A stretch of DNA of 64,000 nucleotides, from positions 1 to 64,000 of the forward strand of contig NZ_AMXA01000006.1 of the NCBI RefSeq assembly GCF_000310145.2. The letters are read 5' to 3'. Shown here in pieces: positions 33,645 to 44,363 of the stretch (positions are counted from its first letter, which is position 1; each line of letters opens with the position of its first letter). The DNA comes from Thauera sp. 28. Lineage in GTDB: Bacteria > Pseudomonadota > Gammaproteobacteria > Burkholderiales > Rhodocyclaceae. A program made the translations under genes and the position numbers. The notes under the pieces were generated by a model, which saw only the letters and a program-made list of their open reading frames with translations, was not told the origin of the DNA and did not search any database.

Positions 33645-36455
33645 ATGGCCGACTACCGCAAGACACTCAACCTGCCCGACACCCCCTTCCCGATGCGCGG
33701 CGACCTGCCCAAGCGCGAGCCGAACTGGATCGCCGACTGGCAGAAGAGCAAGCTCTACCAGCGCATCCGCAAGGCCAGCGCCGGCCGGCCCAAGTTCGTG
33801 CTCCACGACGGCCCGCCCTACGCCAACGGCAGCCTGCACATCGGCCATGCGCTGAACAAGATCCTCAAGGACATCATCGTGCGCTCGAAGACGCTCGCCG
33901 GCTTCGATGCGCCCTACGTGCCGGGCTGGGACTGCCACGGCCTGCCGATCGAGCACAAGGTCGAGGTCACTCACGGCAAGAACCTGCCTGCGGACAAGGT
34001 GCGCGAGCTGTGCCGCGCTTACGCCGCCGAACAGATCGAGATCCAGAAGGCCGACTTCATCCGTCTGGGCGTACTCGGCGACTGGGACAATCCCTACCGC
34101 ACGATGGATTTCGCCAACGAAGCCAACGAGATCCGCGCGCTCGCCGAGATGACGAAGAACGGCTACGTCTTCAAGGGCTTGAAGCCGGTGAACTGGTGCT
34201 TCGACTGCGGCTCGGCGCTGGCCGAGGCGGAGGTCGAGTACGCCGACAAGCAGTCACCGACGATCGACGTCGCCTTCCCGGCGGCCGAGGCTGGCAAGCT
34301 TGCCGCCGCCTTCGGCCTGGCCAAGCTCGACAAGCCCGCCGCCGCAGTGATCTGGACCACCACCCCGTGGACCATCCCCGCCAACCAGGCACTCAATGCT
34401 CATCCCGAGTTCGACTACGCGCTGGTAGACGTGGGTGATCGTCTGCTGGTGCTCGCCAAGGAACTGGTCGAGTCCGCCCTGCAGCGCTATCAGCTCGAGG
34501 GCAGCATCGTCGCTACCGCGAAGGGCGCCGCGCTCGACCGCATCGAGTTCCGCCACCCCTTCTACGACCGCGCATCGCCGGTGTACCTGGCCGACTACGT
34601 GGGCGTGGACGCCGGCACCGGCATCGTGCATTCGGCCCCCGCTCACGGCGTGGACGACTTCAACTCGTGGCGCGCCTATGGCCGCAGCAACGAGGAGATC
34701 CTGTCGCTGGTGATGGGTGGCGGCGAGTACGTGCCCGACCTGCCCTTCTTCGGCGGCATGAACATCTGGAAGGCCAACGCCGCCATCGTCGACAAGCTCG
34801 CCGAAGTCGGCGCGCTGCTGTCGAACGGCAAGATCACCCATAGCTACATGCACTGCTGGCGCCACAAGACCCCGCTGGTCTATCGCGCGACCGCGCAGTG
34901 GTTCGTCGGCATGGATCGGACTGCCGCCGACGGGTCGACGCTGCGCGAGCGCGCACTACGCGCCGTGGAGGCCACCAAGTTCTACCCCGGCTGGGGCCAG
35001 GCACGCCTGCACGCGATGATCGCCAACCGACCCGACTGGTGCATCTCGCGCCAGCGTAACTGGGGCGTGCCGATCCCCTTCTTCCTGCACAAGGAGACCG
35101 GCGAGCTGCATCCGCGCACGGTCGACCTGATGGAAGAGGTTGCCAAGCGTGTGGAGCAGGAAGGCATCGAGGCCTGGTTCAAGCTCGACGCTGCAGAGCT
35201 GCTCGGCGCCGAGGCCGCACAGTACGACAAGATCAGCGACACCCTCGACGTCTGGTTCGACTCCGGCACCACGCACAAGCACGTGCTACGCGGCTCGCAC
35301 AACGACGGCCACCCCGAAGGCCCGCGTGCCGACATGTACCTGGAAGGCTCGGACCAGCACCGCGGCTGGTTCCATTCATCGCTGCTCACCGGCTGCGCCA
35401 TTGACGGCCATGCACCGTACCGCAGCCTGCTGACGCACGGCTTTGCGGTGGATGGCGCCGGGCGCAAGATGAGCAAGTCGCTCGGCAACGTGGTCGTTCC
35501 GCAAGAGGTCACCGGCAAGCTCGGCGCAGAGATCCTGCGCCTGTGGGTCGCCTCCACCGACTACTCGGGCGAGCTGTCGATCTCCAAGGAGATCCTTGAC
35601 CGCGTGATCGAGGTCTATCGCCGCATCCGCAATACGCTGCGCTTCCTGCTCGCCAACACTGCCGACTTCGACATTGCCAGCGATGCGGTGCCGGTCGAGC
35701 AGTGGATGGACATCGACCGCTATGCGCTGGCCTTTACCCGCCAGCTCGCACAGCAGGCCGAGGCCGACTACGCGAAGATGGAGTTCCACCGCGTGGTGCA
35801 GGCCCTGCAGGTGTTCTGTGCCGAGGACCTCGGCGCCTTCTACCTCGACATCCTCAAGGACCGCCTGTACACCACCGCGGCCGGCAGCCTGCCACGCCGT
35901 GCCGCGCAGACAGCGCTGTGGCACGTCACCCAGACGCTGCTCAAGCTGATGGCGCCGATCCTTTCCTTCACTGCCGAGGAAGCCTGGGCCATCCTCAACC
36001 CCGCCCGGGCGGGCGAGGAGGCCGACAGCGTGATGCTGCACAGCTTCCACGCCCTGCCCGCGCAAGAGGGCGAGGCCGGGCTCATCGCACGCTGGGAGAT
36101 CATTCGGAGCGTCCGCAGCGAAGGCCTCAAGGTGATCGAAGCCCTGCGCACCGAAGGCAAGGTGGGCGCCTCGCTGCAAGCCGAACTCGAGCTCGCGCTC
36201 ACCGCCGACAAGTTCGCCGCGCTGGCCAGTCTGGGTGAAGACCTGCGCTTCGTCACCATGACCTCGGGCGCACACCTGTCTGAGGTGGCCAGCGTCGACG
36301 ACGAGCGCATCGTCGCCACGCCGAGCGGGGCGCAGAAGTGCGAGCGCTGCTGGCACTACGTCGACTCCGTCGGCAGCGACGCCGAGCATCCGAGCCTGTG
36401 CGGCCGCTGCGTGAGCAACCTGTTCGGCGAAGGCGAAATCCGCAGCCATGCCTGA
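33645..36455 (+). CDS. ileS: Isoleucyl-tRNA synthetase
   Basis: A 936-residue class I synthetase. HIGH motif as [10 protein letters not shown], catalytic KMSKS as [10 protein letters not shown], an editing domain with [10 protein letters not shown] and [12 protein letters not shown], and a C-terminal zinc site (CERCWHYV...CGRCVSNL). These place it with the bacterial type carrying a terminal zinc finger. Overlaps lspA by eight bases. Confidence 0.97.
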   Translation: MADYRKTLNLPDTPFPMRGDLPKREPNWIADWQKSKLYQRIRKASAGRPKFVLHDGPPYANGSLHIGHALNKILKDIIVRSKTLAGFDAPYVPGWDCHGLPIEHKVEVTHGKNLPADKVRELCRAYAAEQIEIQKADFIRLGVLGDWDNPYRTMDFANEANEIRALAEMTKNGYVFKGLKPVNWCFDCGSALAEAEVEYADKQSPTIDVAFPAAEAGKLAAAFGLAKLDKPAAAVIWTTTPWTIPANQALNAHPEFDYALVDVGDRLLVLAKELVESALQRYQLEGSIVATAKGAALDRIEFRHPFYDRASPVYLADYVGVDAGTGIVHSAPAHGVDDFNSWRAYGRSNEEILSLVMGGGEYVPDLPFFGGMNIWKANAAIVDKLAEVGALLSNGKITHSYMHCWRHKTPLVYRATAQWFVGMDRTAADGSTLRERALRAVEATKFYPGWGQARLHAMIANRPDWCISRQRNWGVPIPFFLHKETGELHPRTVDLMEEVAKRVEQEGIEAWFKLDAAELLGAEAAQYDKISDTLDVWFDSGTTHKHVLRGSHNDGHPEGPRADMYLEGSDQHRGWFHSSLLTGCAIDGHAPYRSLLTHGFAVDGAGRKMSKSLGNVVVPQEVTGKLGAEILRLWVASTDYSGELSISKEILDRVIEVYRRIRNTLRFLLANTADFDIASDAVPVEQWMDIDRYALAFTRQLAQQAEADYAKMEFHRVVQALQVFCAEDLGAFYLDILKDRLYTTAAGSLPRRAAQTALWHVTQTLLKLMAPILSFTAEEAWAILNPARAGEEADSVMLHSFHALPAQEGEAGLIARWEIIRSVRSEGLKVIEALRTEGKVGASLQAELELALTADKFAALASLGEDLRFVTMTSGAHLSEVASVDDERIVATPSGAQKCERCWHYVDSVGSDAEHPSLCGRCVSNLFGEGEIRSHA

Positions 36456-36972
36456 GCTCTCAGCCACAATGACCACGCCCCGCGCACGCAGCGCCCTCCT
36501 CCTGATGCTGCCGTGGCTGCTGCTTGCAGCCGCGGTCGGCGTGCTCGACCAGGTCACCAAGCAGCTCGTGCTCGCAAACCTGCATTACGGTCAGGTCATC
36601 CCGATCACGGGCTTCTTCGACCTGGTGCTGGTATTCAATCCCGGCGCCGCGTTCAGCTTCCTGGCCGACCACGGGGGCTGGCAGCGCTGGTTTTTCACCA
36701 TCCTGGCCCTGGTGATCAGCGCCTGGCTGCTGGTGATGATGTACCAGCACCGCCACGAGAAGATCCTGCCCGCTGCCTTCGCCCTGATCATCGGCGGTGC
36801 GCTGGGCAACGTTTACGACCGCCTCGTCCATGGCGCGGTCGTCGACTTCCTGCATTTTCATTACGCCGGCTGGAGCTGGCCGGCGTTCAACCTGGCTGAC
36901 TCCGCGATCACCGTCGGTGTCGTGCTGATGCTGTGGGGACAACTCCGCAGCCCTCATGCGCAGCAGCCTTGA
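36448..36972 (+). CDS. lspA: Lipoprotein signal peptidase
   Basis: A 174-residue inner-membrane aspartyl protease that removes lipoprotein signal peptides. Four helices; family motifs [17 protein letters not shown], and the two catalytic aspartate boxes [19 protein letters not shown] and [12 protein letters not shown]. The ATG inside the ileS end was used; an ATG seven codons later is possible. Co-transcribed with ileS and fkpB. Confidence 0.95.
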   Translation: MPELSATMTTPRARSALLLMLPWLLLAAAVGVLDQVTKQLVLANLHYGQVIPITGFFDLVLVFNPGAAFSFLADHGGWQRWFFTILALVISAWLLVMMYQHRHEKILPAAFALIIGGALGNVYDRLVHGAVVDFLHFHYAGWSWPAFNLADSAITVGVVLMLWGQLRSPHAQQP

Positions 36973-36992
36973 ATAAGCCCCGGAGCCCGATC

Positions 36993-37421
36993 TTGAGCCA
37001 GACCATCGACGCCAACAGCCTCGTCACCCTGCACTACCGCATCTCGCTGCCCAACGGCCAACCGCTGATCAGCACCTTCAACGCCACGCCGGCGACGCTG
37101 CAGTTGGGCGCAGGCGAGATGCTGCCGGCCATGGAGAAGCTGCTCGTCGGCCTGGTGCCCGGTAGCCGCCACATCTTCGAGCTGGAGCCGGAGAACGCCT
37201 TCGGCCCCCACCGCGCCGAGCTGATCGAGCGCGTCAAGCGTGAGCACATGCCCGACGAGGACATCGAAGCCATGAGCATCATGGAGTTCACCGCGCCCGA
37301 CGGCTCGCGCTACTCCGGCCTGGTGCGCGAAATCGACGACCAGTCGGCGCTCATCGACTTCAACCATCCGCTCGCGGGCAAGCACATCCACTTCGAGGTC
37401 GAGGTCATCGGTATTCTCTGA
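36993..37421 (+). CDS. fkpB: FKBP-type peptidyl-prolyl isomerase FkpB/SlpA
   Basis: A 142-residue SlyD/FkpB-like isomerase. FKBP part: [19 protein letters not shown] and [29 protein letters not shown]; an inserted IF domain follows ([14 protein letters not shown]...GLVREID). Position between lspA and ispH matches E. coli fkpB. TTG start chosen: GGAG lies seven bases ahead, whereas the upstream ATG overlaps lspA and adds unrelated residues. Confidence 0.9.
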   Translation: MSQTIDANSLVTLHYRISLPNGQPLISTFNATPATLQLGAGEMLPAMEKLLVGLVPGSRHIFELEPENAFGPHRAELIERVKREHMPDEDIEAMSIMEFTAPDGSRYSGLVREIDDQSALIDFNHPLAGKHIHFEVEVIGIL

Positions 37422-37459
37422 CCACACCAAGCCCCACCCTGCCCCACACAGAGACAACA

Positions 37460-38398
37460 ATGAGCGACAAGGAAATCCTGCTGGCCAACCCGCGCGGCTT
37501 CTGCGCCGGCGTGGAACGCGCGATCGAGATCGTAGAGCGTGCGCTCGCGCGCTTCGGTGCCCCCATCTATGTCCGCCATGAGGTCGTGCATAACAAGTTC
37601 GTGGTCGACGATCTGCGCAACAAGGGTGCAGTGTTCGTCGATGAGCTCGATGAGGTACCGAGCGGCAATACGGTGATCTTTTCCGCACATGGGGTGTCGC
37701 TGGCGGTGCGCGAAGAGGCGGAGAAGCGCGGCTTGCGCGTATTCGATGCCACCTGCCCGCTGGTCACCAAGGTGCACATCGAGGTCACCCGCATGCGTGA
37801 GCAGGGCCGCGAGATCATCATGATCGGCCACAAGGGCCACCCCGAGGTCGAAGGCACGATGGGTCAGGTCGCGACCGGCATCCACCTTGTCGAAACACCC
37901 GAGGACGTCGCCGCGCTGCAGGTGGCGAATCCGGAGCTGCTGGCTTATGTCACCCAGACCACGCTGTCGGTCGATGATGCGGCAACCATCGTCAACGCCC
38001 TGCGTGCGCGCTTTCCGAACATCGCCGGCCCGAAGAAGGACGACATCTGCTACGCCACCCAGAACCGCCAGGATGCGGTGAAGTTCATGACTCCGTATGC
38101 GGACGTGGTGTTCGTGGTGGGCTCGAAGAACAGCTCCAACTCCAACCGCCTGCGTGAAGTGGCCGAGCTTCGCGGCGTACCCGCCTACCTGGTGGACAAC
38201 GCGGCCGGCATCGATCCGGCCTGGATCGAAGGCAAGCGTCGTATCGGCGTTACGGCAGGCGCCTCGGCGCCGGAGGTGCTGGTCGAGGAAGTCATCGCAC
38301 GCCTCGAGGCGCTCAGCGGCGGCGCCGTGCGCAATCTCGACGGCGTCCCCGAGAAGGTGACCTTCCCGCTGCCCAAGGAATTGCAGGACGCACGCTGA
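37460..38398 (+). CDS. ispH: 4-hydroxy-3-methylbut-2-enyl diphosphate reductase
   Basis: A 312-residue [4Fe-4S] enzyme giving IPP and DMAPP in the last step of the MEP pathway. Cluster cysteines lie in [21 protein letters not shown] and [11 protein letters not shown]; substrate motifs [11 protein letters not shown] and [10 protein letters not shown] are present. It ends the ribF cluster and is followed by a strong terminator. ispA and dxs of the same pathway lie 1.3-2.5 kb downstream. Confidence 0.97.
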   Translation: MSDKEILLANPRGFCAGVERAIEIVERALARFGAPIYVRHEVVHNKFVVDDLRNKGAVFVDELDEVPSGNTVIFSAHGVSLAVREEAEKRGLRVFDATCPLVTKVHIEVTRMREQGREIIMIGHKGHPEVEGTMGQVATGIHLVETPEDVAALQVANPELLAYVTQTTLSVDDAATIVNALRARFPNIAGPKKDDICYATQNRQDAVKFMTPYADVVFVVGSKNSSNSNRLREVAELRGVPAYLVDNAAGIDPAWIEGKRRIGVTAGASAPEVLVEEVIARLEALSGGAVRNLDGVPEKVTFPLPKELQDAR

Positions 38399-38414
38399 AA
38401 GCGGGCAGGCATTA

Positions 38415-38456
38415 AGCAGAAACCCTCGCCGCAAAGCGAGGGTTTCTGCTTTCTTC
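38415..38456 (+). terminator. Intrinsic terminator after ispH
   Basis: A perfect 15-bp stem (AGCAGAAACCCTCGC with its complement), six-base loop CGCAAA and a pyrimidine tail TTCTTC. It can also terminate the convergent Rieske gene transcript. Confidence 0.92.
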
Positions 38457-38481
38457 ATGAGGCCATCGGGCCCGGTCGCGC

Positions 38482-39588
38482 CTAGGCGCCGATGTGTTCC
38501 GCCATGATGCGGCGGTAGAACTCGTGGAAGTGCTGCATGCCGTCCTCGAAGGGCGATTGGTACGGCCCGACTTCGTTGCGGCCTTCCTTGAGCAGTGCCA
38601 GCCGACCACGATCCATACGCTCGGCGATGTCATCGTCCTCGATCGCGGTTTCCATGTAGGCCGCCTGCTCCGCCTCCACGAACTCGCGCTCGAACTCGAC
38701 GATATCCTCGGGGTAGTAGAACTCCACGACGTTGGTGGTCTTGTCCACGTCGGTCGGGATCAGGGTACTGACCACGAGCACATGCGGATACCACTCCACC
38801 ATGATGTTGGGGTAGTAGGTCAGCCAGATCGCGCCGTGCTCAGGCTTCTTCTCGCCGTAGTACTCGAGCACCGCCTTGTGCCACTTGGCATAGGTGGCCG
38901 AGCCCGGCTTGGCGAGGGAGGTGATGCCGACCTGCTGCACCGAATACCAGTCACCGAACTGCCAGCTGAGGTCGTCGCAGGTCACGAAGTTGCCCAGGCC
39001 GGGATGGAAGGGCACGACGTGGTAGTCCTCGAGATAGACCTCGATGAAGGTCTTCCAGTTGTAGTTGCACTGATGAATCTCGACCCGATCGAGCTTGTAG
39101 CCGGAAAAGTCGAGCTGGGGCGCGACCTTCATGCCGGCCAGGTCTTCATTGGCCGAGCGCGGCCCCTTGAAGAGCAGCCCGTGCCAACTCTCCAGACCGT
39201 CGCGCTTGAGACCCAGGCAGGGCTTTTGCGCGAAGTGTGGAGCGCCGATGAGTTCGCCCTGCTGGTTGTAGGTCCACCGATGAACCGGGCAGACGACGTG
39301 CTCGGTCGTGCCACTGCCCTGCAGCATGATGGCCTGGCGGTGGCGGCAGATGTTGGACATCTGGTGCACGCCGTGCTCGGTGCGGAACAGCAGCTTGGCG
39401 TGGTCAAGCCACTCCAGCGAACGGTAGTTGCCGACCTCGGGAACCATCAGCTCATGGCCGACGTACCCCGGACCGGCATCGAAGAGGAGCTTCTTCTCCA
39501 GTTCGAAAACCTTCTCGTCGAAGTACCAGGAAACAGGCAGTTGGGAGGCAGCCTGGGCCAATTGAGCCTTGGAAGCGATGTCGGACAT
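38482..39588 (-). CDS. Rieske non-heme iron oxygenase, alpha subunit type
   Basis: A 368-residue ring-hydroxylating-oxygenase-like protein. The N-terminal Rieske [2Fe-2S] site is CRHRQAIM...CPVHRWTYN. The catalytic domain has the non-heme iron facial triad region YLEDYHVVPFHPGL, with the acidic ligand probably near EDDDIAERMDRGR. A clear GAGGAGG seven bases upstream fixes the ATG. No ferredoxin or reductase partner is adjacent, so electrons must come from elsewhere. It lies between ispH and xseB-ispA-dxs. The substrate is unknown; an isoprenoid or quaternary-amine substrate is possible but unproven. Confidence 0.82.
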   Translation of the reverse strand: MSDIASKAQLAQAASQLPVSWYFDEKVFELEKKLLFDAGPGYVGHELMVPEVGNYRSLEWLDHAKLLFRTEHGVHQMSNICRHRQAIMLQGSGTTEHVVCPVHRWTYNQQGELIGAPHFAQKPCLGLKRDGLESWHGLLFKGPRSANEDLAGMKVAPQLDFSGYKLDRVEIHQCNYNWKTFIEVYLEDYHVVPFHPGLGNFVTCDDLSWQFGDWYSVQQVGITSLAKPGSATYAKWHKAVLEYYGEKKPEHGAIWLTYYPNIMVEWYPHVLVVSTLIPTDVDKTTNVVEFYYPEDIVEFEREFVEAEQAAYMETAIEDDDIAERMDRGRLALLKEGRNEVGPYQSPFEDGMQHFHEFYRRIMAEHIGA

Positions 39589-39655
39589 CCCCGAACCTCC
39601 TCTTGCGGACAAGAAATCCGGAAAAATAAACGAGTTAGTGTAAGCCAGCCGTTGT

Positions 39656-39684
39656 TTGACCGCCAGACCTGCGATCGGTTATTT
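39656..39684 (+). promoter_or_regulatory. Promoter candidate for xseB-ispA-dxs
   Basis: TTGACC and TTATTT separated by 17 bases, ending 30 bases before the xseB ATG, in the divergent gap with the Rieske gene. Confidence 0.45.
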
Positions 39685-39713
39685 TCCGGCTTTTGCCGCG
39701 CAGATATTCATCC

Positions 39714-39971
39714 ATGCCAAAGTCGGCACCCGCCCCCAAGTCCTTCGAAGCCGCGGTTTCGGAACTCGAAGCCATCGTCCAGGAGATGGAAGCGGGCAAG
39801 CTTCCACTGGAGGAATCCCTCGTGCGCTATCAGCGTGGCGTAAGCCTGCTGCGTTATTGTCAGGGCACGCTTGCCGACGCCGAACAGCGCGTGCGGCAGC
39901 TCGAAGGTGATGCCCTGGTCGATTTCGACACCGGGGCGCCTGGCACCAAGGCCGTCGGGGGCGAACAATGA
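39714..39971 (+). CDS. xseB: Exodeoxyribonuclease VII small subunit
   Basis: An 85-residue helical subunit of ExoVII. Family pattern SFEAAVSELEAIVQEMEAGKLPLEESLVRYQRGVSLLRYCQGTLADAEQRV. The ATG giving MPKSAPAPK was chosen over one seven codons upstream on length. Overlaps ispA by four bases, the usual xseB-ispA linkage. Confidence 0.93.
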   Translation: MPKSAPAPKSFEAAVSELEAIVQEMEAGKLPLEESLVRYQRGVSLLRYCQGTLADAEQRVRQLEGDALVDFDTGAPGTKAVGGEQ

Positions 39972-40876
39972 TCGATACGCACAAGGGTGGAGACTTCCGC
40001 GACTGGATGGCAGGCATCCAGGCACGCACGGAGACGGCCCTGGCCGAGGTGTTGCCCGAGGCCACGATCGCCCCGGCGCGCCTGCATTCCGCCATGCGCT
40101 ACGCGGTGCTCGGCGGCGGCAAGCGGGTACGCCCCCTGCTTGCACATGCGGCAGGCGAACTCGCCGGCGCAGACGCCCGCCACCTGGATCGCGTCGCCTG
40201 TGCAGTCGAACTCATCCATGCCTACTCGCTCGTTCATGACGACTTGCCGTGCATGGACGACGATGTGCTGCGCCGTGGCAAGCCCACGGTGCACGTCGAG
40301 TACGACGAAGCGACGGCGCTGCTTGCTGGCGACGCCCTGCAGACGCTCGCCTTCCAGACGCTCGCCGACAACATTCCCGGGCTCGAGCCAGCGGTGCGGG
40401 TGGAGATGCTCGCCCAGCTCGCGCTCGCCTCGGGTTCGCGCGGCATGGCAGGCGGCCAGGCCATCGACCTTGCCTCGGTCGGCGTGCAGCTGACGCGCGA
40501 GGAGCTCGAGTTCATGCATGTACACAAGACCGGCGCGCTGATCCGCGCCGCCGTGCTGCTGGGCGCTCGCGCAGGAGGCCGCCTGTCGGCGGCAGACCTT
40601 GGCCGCCTGGACCACTATGGCAAAGTGATCGGGCTGCTGTTCCAGGTCGTCGACGACATCCTCGACGCCGAAGCTGACACTGCCACGCTGGGCAAGACGG
40701 CCGGCAAGGACGCCGACAACGACAAGCCGACCTATGTGAGCCTGCTCGGCCGTACCGAGGCCCGCCGCCTCGCCGAGGACATGCTCGCCGACGCGCAGCG
40801 CACGCTGGCCCCTTTTGGCACGGGCGCCGGCCGCCTGTCCCAGCTCGCCGACTACATCGTGCATCGCGCCTTCTGA
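39968..40876 (+). CDS. ispA: Farnesyl (polyprenyl) diphosphate synthase
   Basis: A 302-residue class I prenyltransferase. First aspartate-rich motif DDLPCMDDDVLRRGKPT, second FQVVDDILDAEADT, and GGKRVRPLL near the N-terminus. It condenses IPP with DMAPP/GPP to farnesyl diphosphate for quinones and undecaprenyl carriers. Followed after 45 bases by dxs. Confidence 0.94.
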   Translation: MIDTHKGGDFRDWMAGIQARTETALAEVLPEATIAPARLHSAMRYAVLGGGKRVRPLLAHAAGELAGADARHLDRVACAVELIHAYSLVHDDLPCMDDDVLRRGKPTVHVEYDEATALLAGDALQTLAFQTLADNIPGLEPAVRVEMLAQLALASGSRGMAGGQAIDLASVGVQLTREELEFMHVHKTGALIRAAVLLGARAGGRLSAADLGRLDHYGKVIGLLFQVVDDILDAEADTATLGKTAGKDADNDKPTYVSLLGRTEARRLAEDMLADAQRTLAPFGTGAGRLSQLADYIVHRAF

Positions 40877-40921
40877 AGTCGCTGCGAAGCCCGAAACAAC
40901 ATGCAAGGAACGCCGGATCCC

Positions 40922-42796
40922 ATGGCCACCTACCCCCACCTGGAACGCATCTCCTCCCCCGCCGACGTGCGCGCACTCGAGCGCAGGGAGCTGACGACCC
41001 TCGCCGACGAACTGCGCGCCTTCCTGATCGAGTCGGTATCGCGCACGGGCGGCCACCTGTCGTCCAATCTCGGCACTGTCGAGCTGACGATCGCGCTCCA
41101 TCACGTGTTCAACACGCCTCATGACCGCATCGTCTGGGACGTCGGCCACCAGACCTACGGCCACAAGGTGCTTACCGGCCGCCGCGAGGCGATGGGCGGG
41201 CTGCGCCACTGGGGTGGCATCTCCGGCTTCCCGCGCCGCTGCGAAAGCGAGTACGACACCTTCGGCACGGCGCATTCGTCGACCTCGATCTCGGCCGCGC
41301 TCGGCATGGCGGTCGCAGCACGGGCACGCAAGGAGGACCGCCACGCGATCGCCGTGATCGGCGATGGCGCGATGTCCGCCGGGATGGCCTTCGAGGCCCT
41401 CAACAATGCCGGCGACATGGACGACCTGAACCTGCTGGTCATCCTCAACGACAACGAGATGTCGATCTCTCCTCCCGTTGGCGCGCTGACCAAGATCCTC
41501 GCACGCATGCTGTCGGGCTCGACCTACAACACCGCGCGCAGAGTCGGCGAAAAGGTGCTGGGCATCGCACCGCCGGTCGCCGAGCTTGCACGCAAGGTCG
41601 AAGAGTACGCCAAGGGCATGATCAGCCCGGGCACCCTGTTCGAAGAGTTTGGCTTTCACTATTACGGGCCGATCGACGGCCACGACCTCGATGCCCTCAT
41701 CCCCACACTGCAGAACCTGAGAAAGCTCAAGGGCCCGCAGTTCCTGCACGTGATCACGCGCAAGGGCCAGGGCTACAAGCTCGCCGAAGCCGACCCCATC
41801 CTCTACCACGGCGTCTCCAAGTTCGACCACACGGCGGGCATCGAGACCGGCAAGGGCGGCGGCAAGCTGACCTACACCCAGGTATTCGGCGACTGGCTGT
41901 GCGACATGGCAAAGGCCGACCCGCGCATCGTCGGCATCACCCCGGCGATGCGCGAAGGCTCGGGCCTGGTGCGCTTTGCCCAGGAGCACCCGGACCGCTA
42001 CTTCGACGTCGGTATCGCGGAGCAGCATGCCGTCACCTTCGCCGCCGGGCTGGCCTGCGAGGGCTTCGTACCCGTGGTGGCGATCTACTCGACCTTCCTG
42101 CAGCGCGCCTACGACCAATTGATCCACGATGTCGCCCTGCAGAACCTGCAAGTGGTGTTCGCGATCGACCGCGGAGGCCTGGTCGGTGCCGATGGAGCCA
42201 CCCACCACGGCGCATTCGACCTCTCCTATCTCACCTGCATCCCGAATATGGTCGTGATGGCGCCCTCCAACGAGGATGAATGCAGGCAGATGCTGTACAC
42301 CGCCGTCAGCCACCCGGGGCCGTCGGCGGTGCGCTACCCGCGCGGCGGCGGCACCGGCGTCGCACCTCAGGCGCGCATGCAGGCGCTCCCGATCGGCAAG
42401 GGCGAGGTCGTGCGCGAAGGCCGGCGCGTCGCCCTGCTCGCGTTCGGCAGCATGGTCGGCGTTGCGCTCGACGTGGGCGCGCAGATCGATGCCACGGTCG
42501 CCAGCATGCGCTTCATCAAGCCCCTGGACGAAGCGCTCGTTGCGCGCCTGGCCGCCGACCACGATCTGCTCGTCACGCTCGAGGAGAACGCGCTCATCGG
42601 CGGCGCCGGCAGCGAAGTGGCTCGCGTCGTCGACGGCCTGGCAGCGCGGCCACGCATGCTGCGCCTGGGCCTCCCCGACCGCTTCATCGACCACGGCGAC
42701 CAGGCCCAACTGCTGGCCTCGGTCGGACTCGACCGCGATGGCATCCTCGCTCGCATCCAGCACAGCCTGGACATCGACGCCACCACCAAAAGTTGA
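40922..42796 (+). CDS. dxs: 1-deoxy-D-xylulose-5-phosphate synthase
   Basis: A 624-residue thiamine-diphosphate enzyme starting the MEP pathway. ThDP motif [18 protein letters not shown]; transketolase-type catalytic region [17 protein letters not shown]-terminal [22 protein letters not shown] lies 11 bases before the chosen ATG (MATYPHLE); an ATG seven codons upstream overlaps that site and is less likely. Confidence 0.96.
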   Translation: MATYPHLERISSPADVRALERRELTTLADELRAFLIESVSRTGGHLSSNLGTVELTIALHHVFNTPHDRIVWDVGHQTYGHKVLTGRREAMGGLRHWGGISGFPRRCESEYDTFGTAHSSTSISAALGMAVAARARKEDRHAIAVIGDGAMSAGMAFEALNNAGDMDDLNLLVILNDNEMSISPPVGALTKILARMLSGSTYNTARRVGEKVLGIAPPVAELARKVEEYAKGMISPGTLFEEFGFHYYGPIDGHDLDALIPTLQNLRKLKGPQFLHVITRKGQGYKLAEADPILYHGVSKFDHTAGIETGKGGGKLTYTQVFGDWLCDMAKADPRIVGITPAMREGSGLVRFAQEHPDRYFDVGIAEQHAVTFAAGLACEGFVPVVAIYSTFLQRAYDQLIHDVALQNLQVVFAIDRGGLVGADGATHHGAFDLSYLTCIPNMVVMAPSNEDECRQMLYTAVSHPGPSAVRYPRGGGTGVAPQARMQALPIGKGEVVREGRRVALLAFGSMVGVALDVGAQIDATVASMRFIKPLDEALVARLAADHDLLVTLEENALIGGAGSEVARVVDGLAARPRMLRLGLPDRFIDHGDQAQLLASVGLDRDGILARIQHSLDIDATTKS

Positions 42797-42823
42797 GCAT
42801 TTTTGTCGGGAAAGCTAAGATTC

Positions 42824-42854
42824 GGGCCAGGTGCAACTCGTTTGCACCTGGCCC
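42824..42854 (+). promoter_or_regulatory. Perfect hairpin in the folE2 leader
   Basis: A 13-bp perfect stem (GGGCCAGGTGCAA and complement) with a five-base loop, not followed by a T tract. A seven-codon frame (MKREKRQ) at 42862 follows, and its TGA overlaps the folE2 ATG. It may stop dxs read-through or regulate folE2 translation. Confidence 0.5.
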
Positions 42855-42881
42855 GATCACCATGAAACGAGAGAAACGCCA

Positions 42882-43697
42882 ATGAACGACCCCATCGATC
42901 TCGCCATGCCCGACGTCCAGAGCAGCGCGGACAGCCGCCAGATCGCGATCAACAAGGTCGGGATCAAGTCGATCCGCCACCCGGTGAAAGTCGCCGACAA
43001 GGCGGGCGGCGTGCAGCACACGGTGGCGAGCTTCAACATGTACGTCGGCCTGCCCCACAACTTCAAGGGCACCCACATGTCGCGCTTCGTCGAGATCCTC
43101 AACGACAACGAGCGCGAGATCTCGGTGGAGTCCTTCGAGCCCATGCTGCGTGCGATGGTCGAGCGTCTCGAGGCCGAGACCGGCCACGTCGAGATGAGCT
43201 TCCCGTACTTCATCAACAAGACCGCGCCGGTGTCCGGTGTGAAGAGCCTGATGGACTACGAAGTGTGCTTCATCGGCTCGATCCGCGAGGGTGGCCATTA
43301 CGAGTTCTCGATGAAGGTGGTGGTACCTGTCACCAGCCTGTGCCCCTGTTCGAAGAAGATCTCGGAGTACGGCGCCCACAACCAGCGCTCTCACGTCACC
43401 GTGAACGCGGTCCTCAACGACCACCTGTGGATCGAGGAAATGGTCCAGCTGGTCGAGTCCCAGGCATCGTGCGAGTTGTTCGGCCTGCTCAAGCGGCCTG
43501 ACGAGAAGTGGGTCACCGAACGTGCCTACGACAACCCGAAATTCGTCGAGGACATGGTGCGCGACGTCGCCGCCCAACTCCAGCGCGAACCCCGCATCGA
43601 TGCCTACGTCGTCGAGTCGGAGAATTTCGAGTCGATCCACAACCATTCGGCCTACGCCCTGATCGAGCGCGACAAACGCATTGCCGCCTGCGGGTAG
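42882..43697 (+). CDS. folE2: GTP cyclohydrolase I type FolE2
   Basis: A 271-residue metal-promiscuous GTP cyclohydrolase making dihydroneopterin triphosphate for folate or queuosine. Family motif with the metal cysteine: [25 protein letters not shown]; ends with [12 protein letters not shown]. FolE2 replaces zinc FolE in some bacteria under zinc limitation; no Zur box is apparent upstream. queG is also in the window, so queuosine supply is plausible. Confidence 0.93.
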   Translation: MNDPIDLAMPDVQSSADSRQIAINKVGIKSIRHPVKVADKAGGVQHTVASFNMYVGLPHNFKGTHMSRFVEILNDNEREISVESFEPMLRAMVERLEAETGHVEMSFPYFINKTAPVSGVKSLMDYEVCFIGSIREGGHYEFSMKVVVPVTSLCPCSKKISEYGAHNQRSHVTVNAVLNDHLWIEEMVQLVESQASCELFGLLKRPDEKWVTERAYDNPKFVEDMVRDVAAQLQREPRIDAYVVESENFESIHNHSAYALIERDKRIAACG

Positions 43698-43768
43698 TGC
43701 CGATCAAGACACCTGATCGGCCAATCGGCAAGGGCAATGACACGCCCAAGCGCAAGACGCTAATATAA

Positions 43769-43792
43769 GCATTCCATTAACTACTGGAATGC
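43769..43792. promoter_or_regulatory. Inverted repeat upstream of the CxxC protein gene
   Basis: Perfect 8-base arms GCATTCCA and TGGAATGC with an 8-base spacer, immediately after TAATAT/TATAAG (-10-like) and six bases before the ATG. Size and position fit an operator of a dimeric repressor. Confidence 0.45.
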
Positions 43793-43797
43793 ATGTA

Positions 43798-44148
43798 ATG
43801 TCCAAGTCCTTTGTCCAGATCACCACCGACGTGTCCAAAGCCCTCGCCACGCTGCGAAAGGAAACGCCCGAGACGATGCAGGGCTTCGGCACGATGGCCA
43901 AGGGCGCCTTGCAGGACGGCGCGCTGAGCGAGCTGCAGAAGGAACTGATTGCGCTTGCGATCGCCGTCACCCAGCGCTGCGACGCCTGCGTCGGCTTCCA
44001 TGTCAAGGCGCTGATCCGGCTCGGTGTGAGCCGCGAGCAGTTCATGGAGACGCTGGGGGTATGCACCTACATGGGCGGCGGCCCTGCCCTCATGTACGCC
44101 GCCGAAGCCGTCCGCGCGTATGAGGAAATGCTGCCACGCACGGCCTGA
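43798..44148 (+). CDS. Carboxymuconolactone-decarboxylase-family (AhpD-like) protein
   Basis: A 116-residue helical protein of the CMD/AhpD family with the redox motif QRCDACVGFHVKALIRLG (CxxC with the conserved downstream histidine), typical of alkylhydroperoxidase-like members rather than true decarboxylases. The upstream ATG (MHVMSK) overlaps an inverted repeat, so the second ATG was taken. Monocistronic before the tRNA cluster; peroxide or thiol stress function is likely but unproven. Confidence 0.82.
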   Translation: MSKSFVQITTDVSKALATLRKETPETMQGFGTMAKGALQDGALSELQKELIALAIAVTQRCDACVGFHVKALIRLGVSREQFMETLGVCTYMGGGPALMYAAEAVRAYEEMLPRTA

Positions 44149-44169
44149 AGCGGTCCGCGAAAAAAAGCG

Positions 44170-44197
44170 TTCACTTTTTCTGCGGATTCACTATAAT
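44170..44197 (+). promoter_or_regulatory. Promoter of tRNA-Ser
   Basis: TTCACT and TATAAT with a 16-base spacer, ending 14 bases before the tRNA. Confidence 0.7.
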
Positions 44198-44211
44198 GCC
44201 GACCTTCGAGC

Positions 44212-44301
<90 letters not shown>

Positions 44302-44309
44302 AAAAACAG

Positions 44310-44337
44310 TTGAAGTTGCGGCAGCAAAAGATATAAT
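44310..44337 (+). promoter_or_regulatory. Promoter of the tRNA-Arg pair
   Basis: TTGAAG and TATAAT with a 16-base spacer, 26 bases before the first tRNA-Arg. Confidence 0.65.
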
Positions 44338-44363
44338 GCCGCTCCTTCGCAGTGCAGCACAAA

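Noticed and set aside
39860-42763. 967-codon minus-strand frame across ispA and dxs
   Set aside because: Shadow of two clearly recognised plus-strand genes; no domain recognisable.
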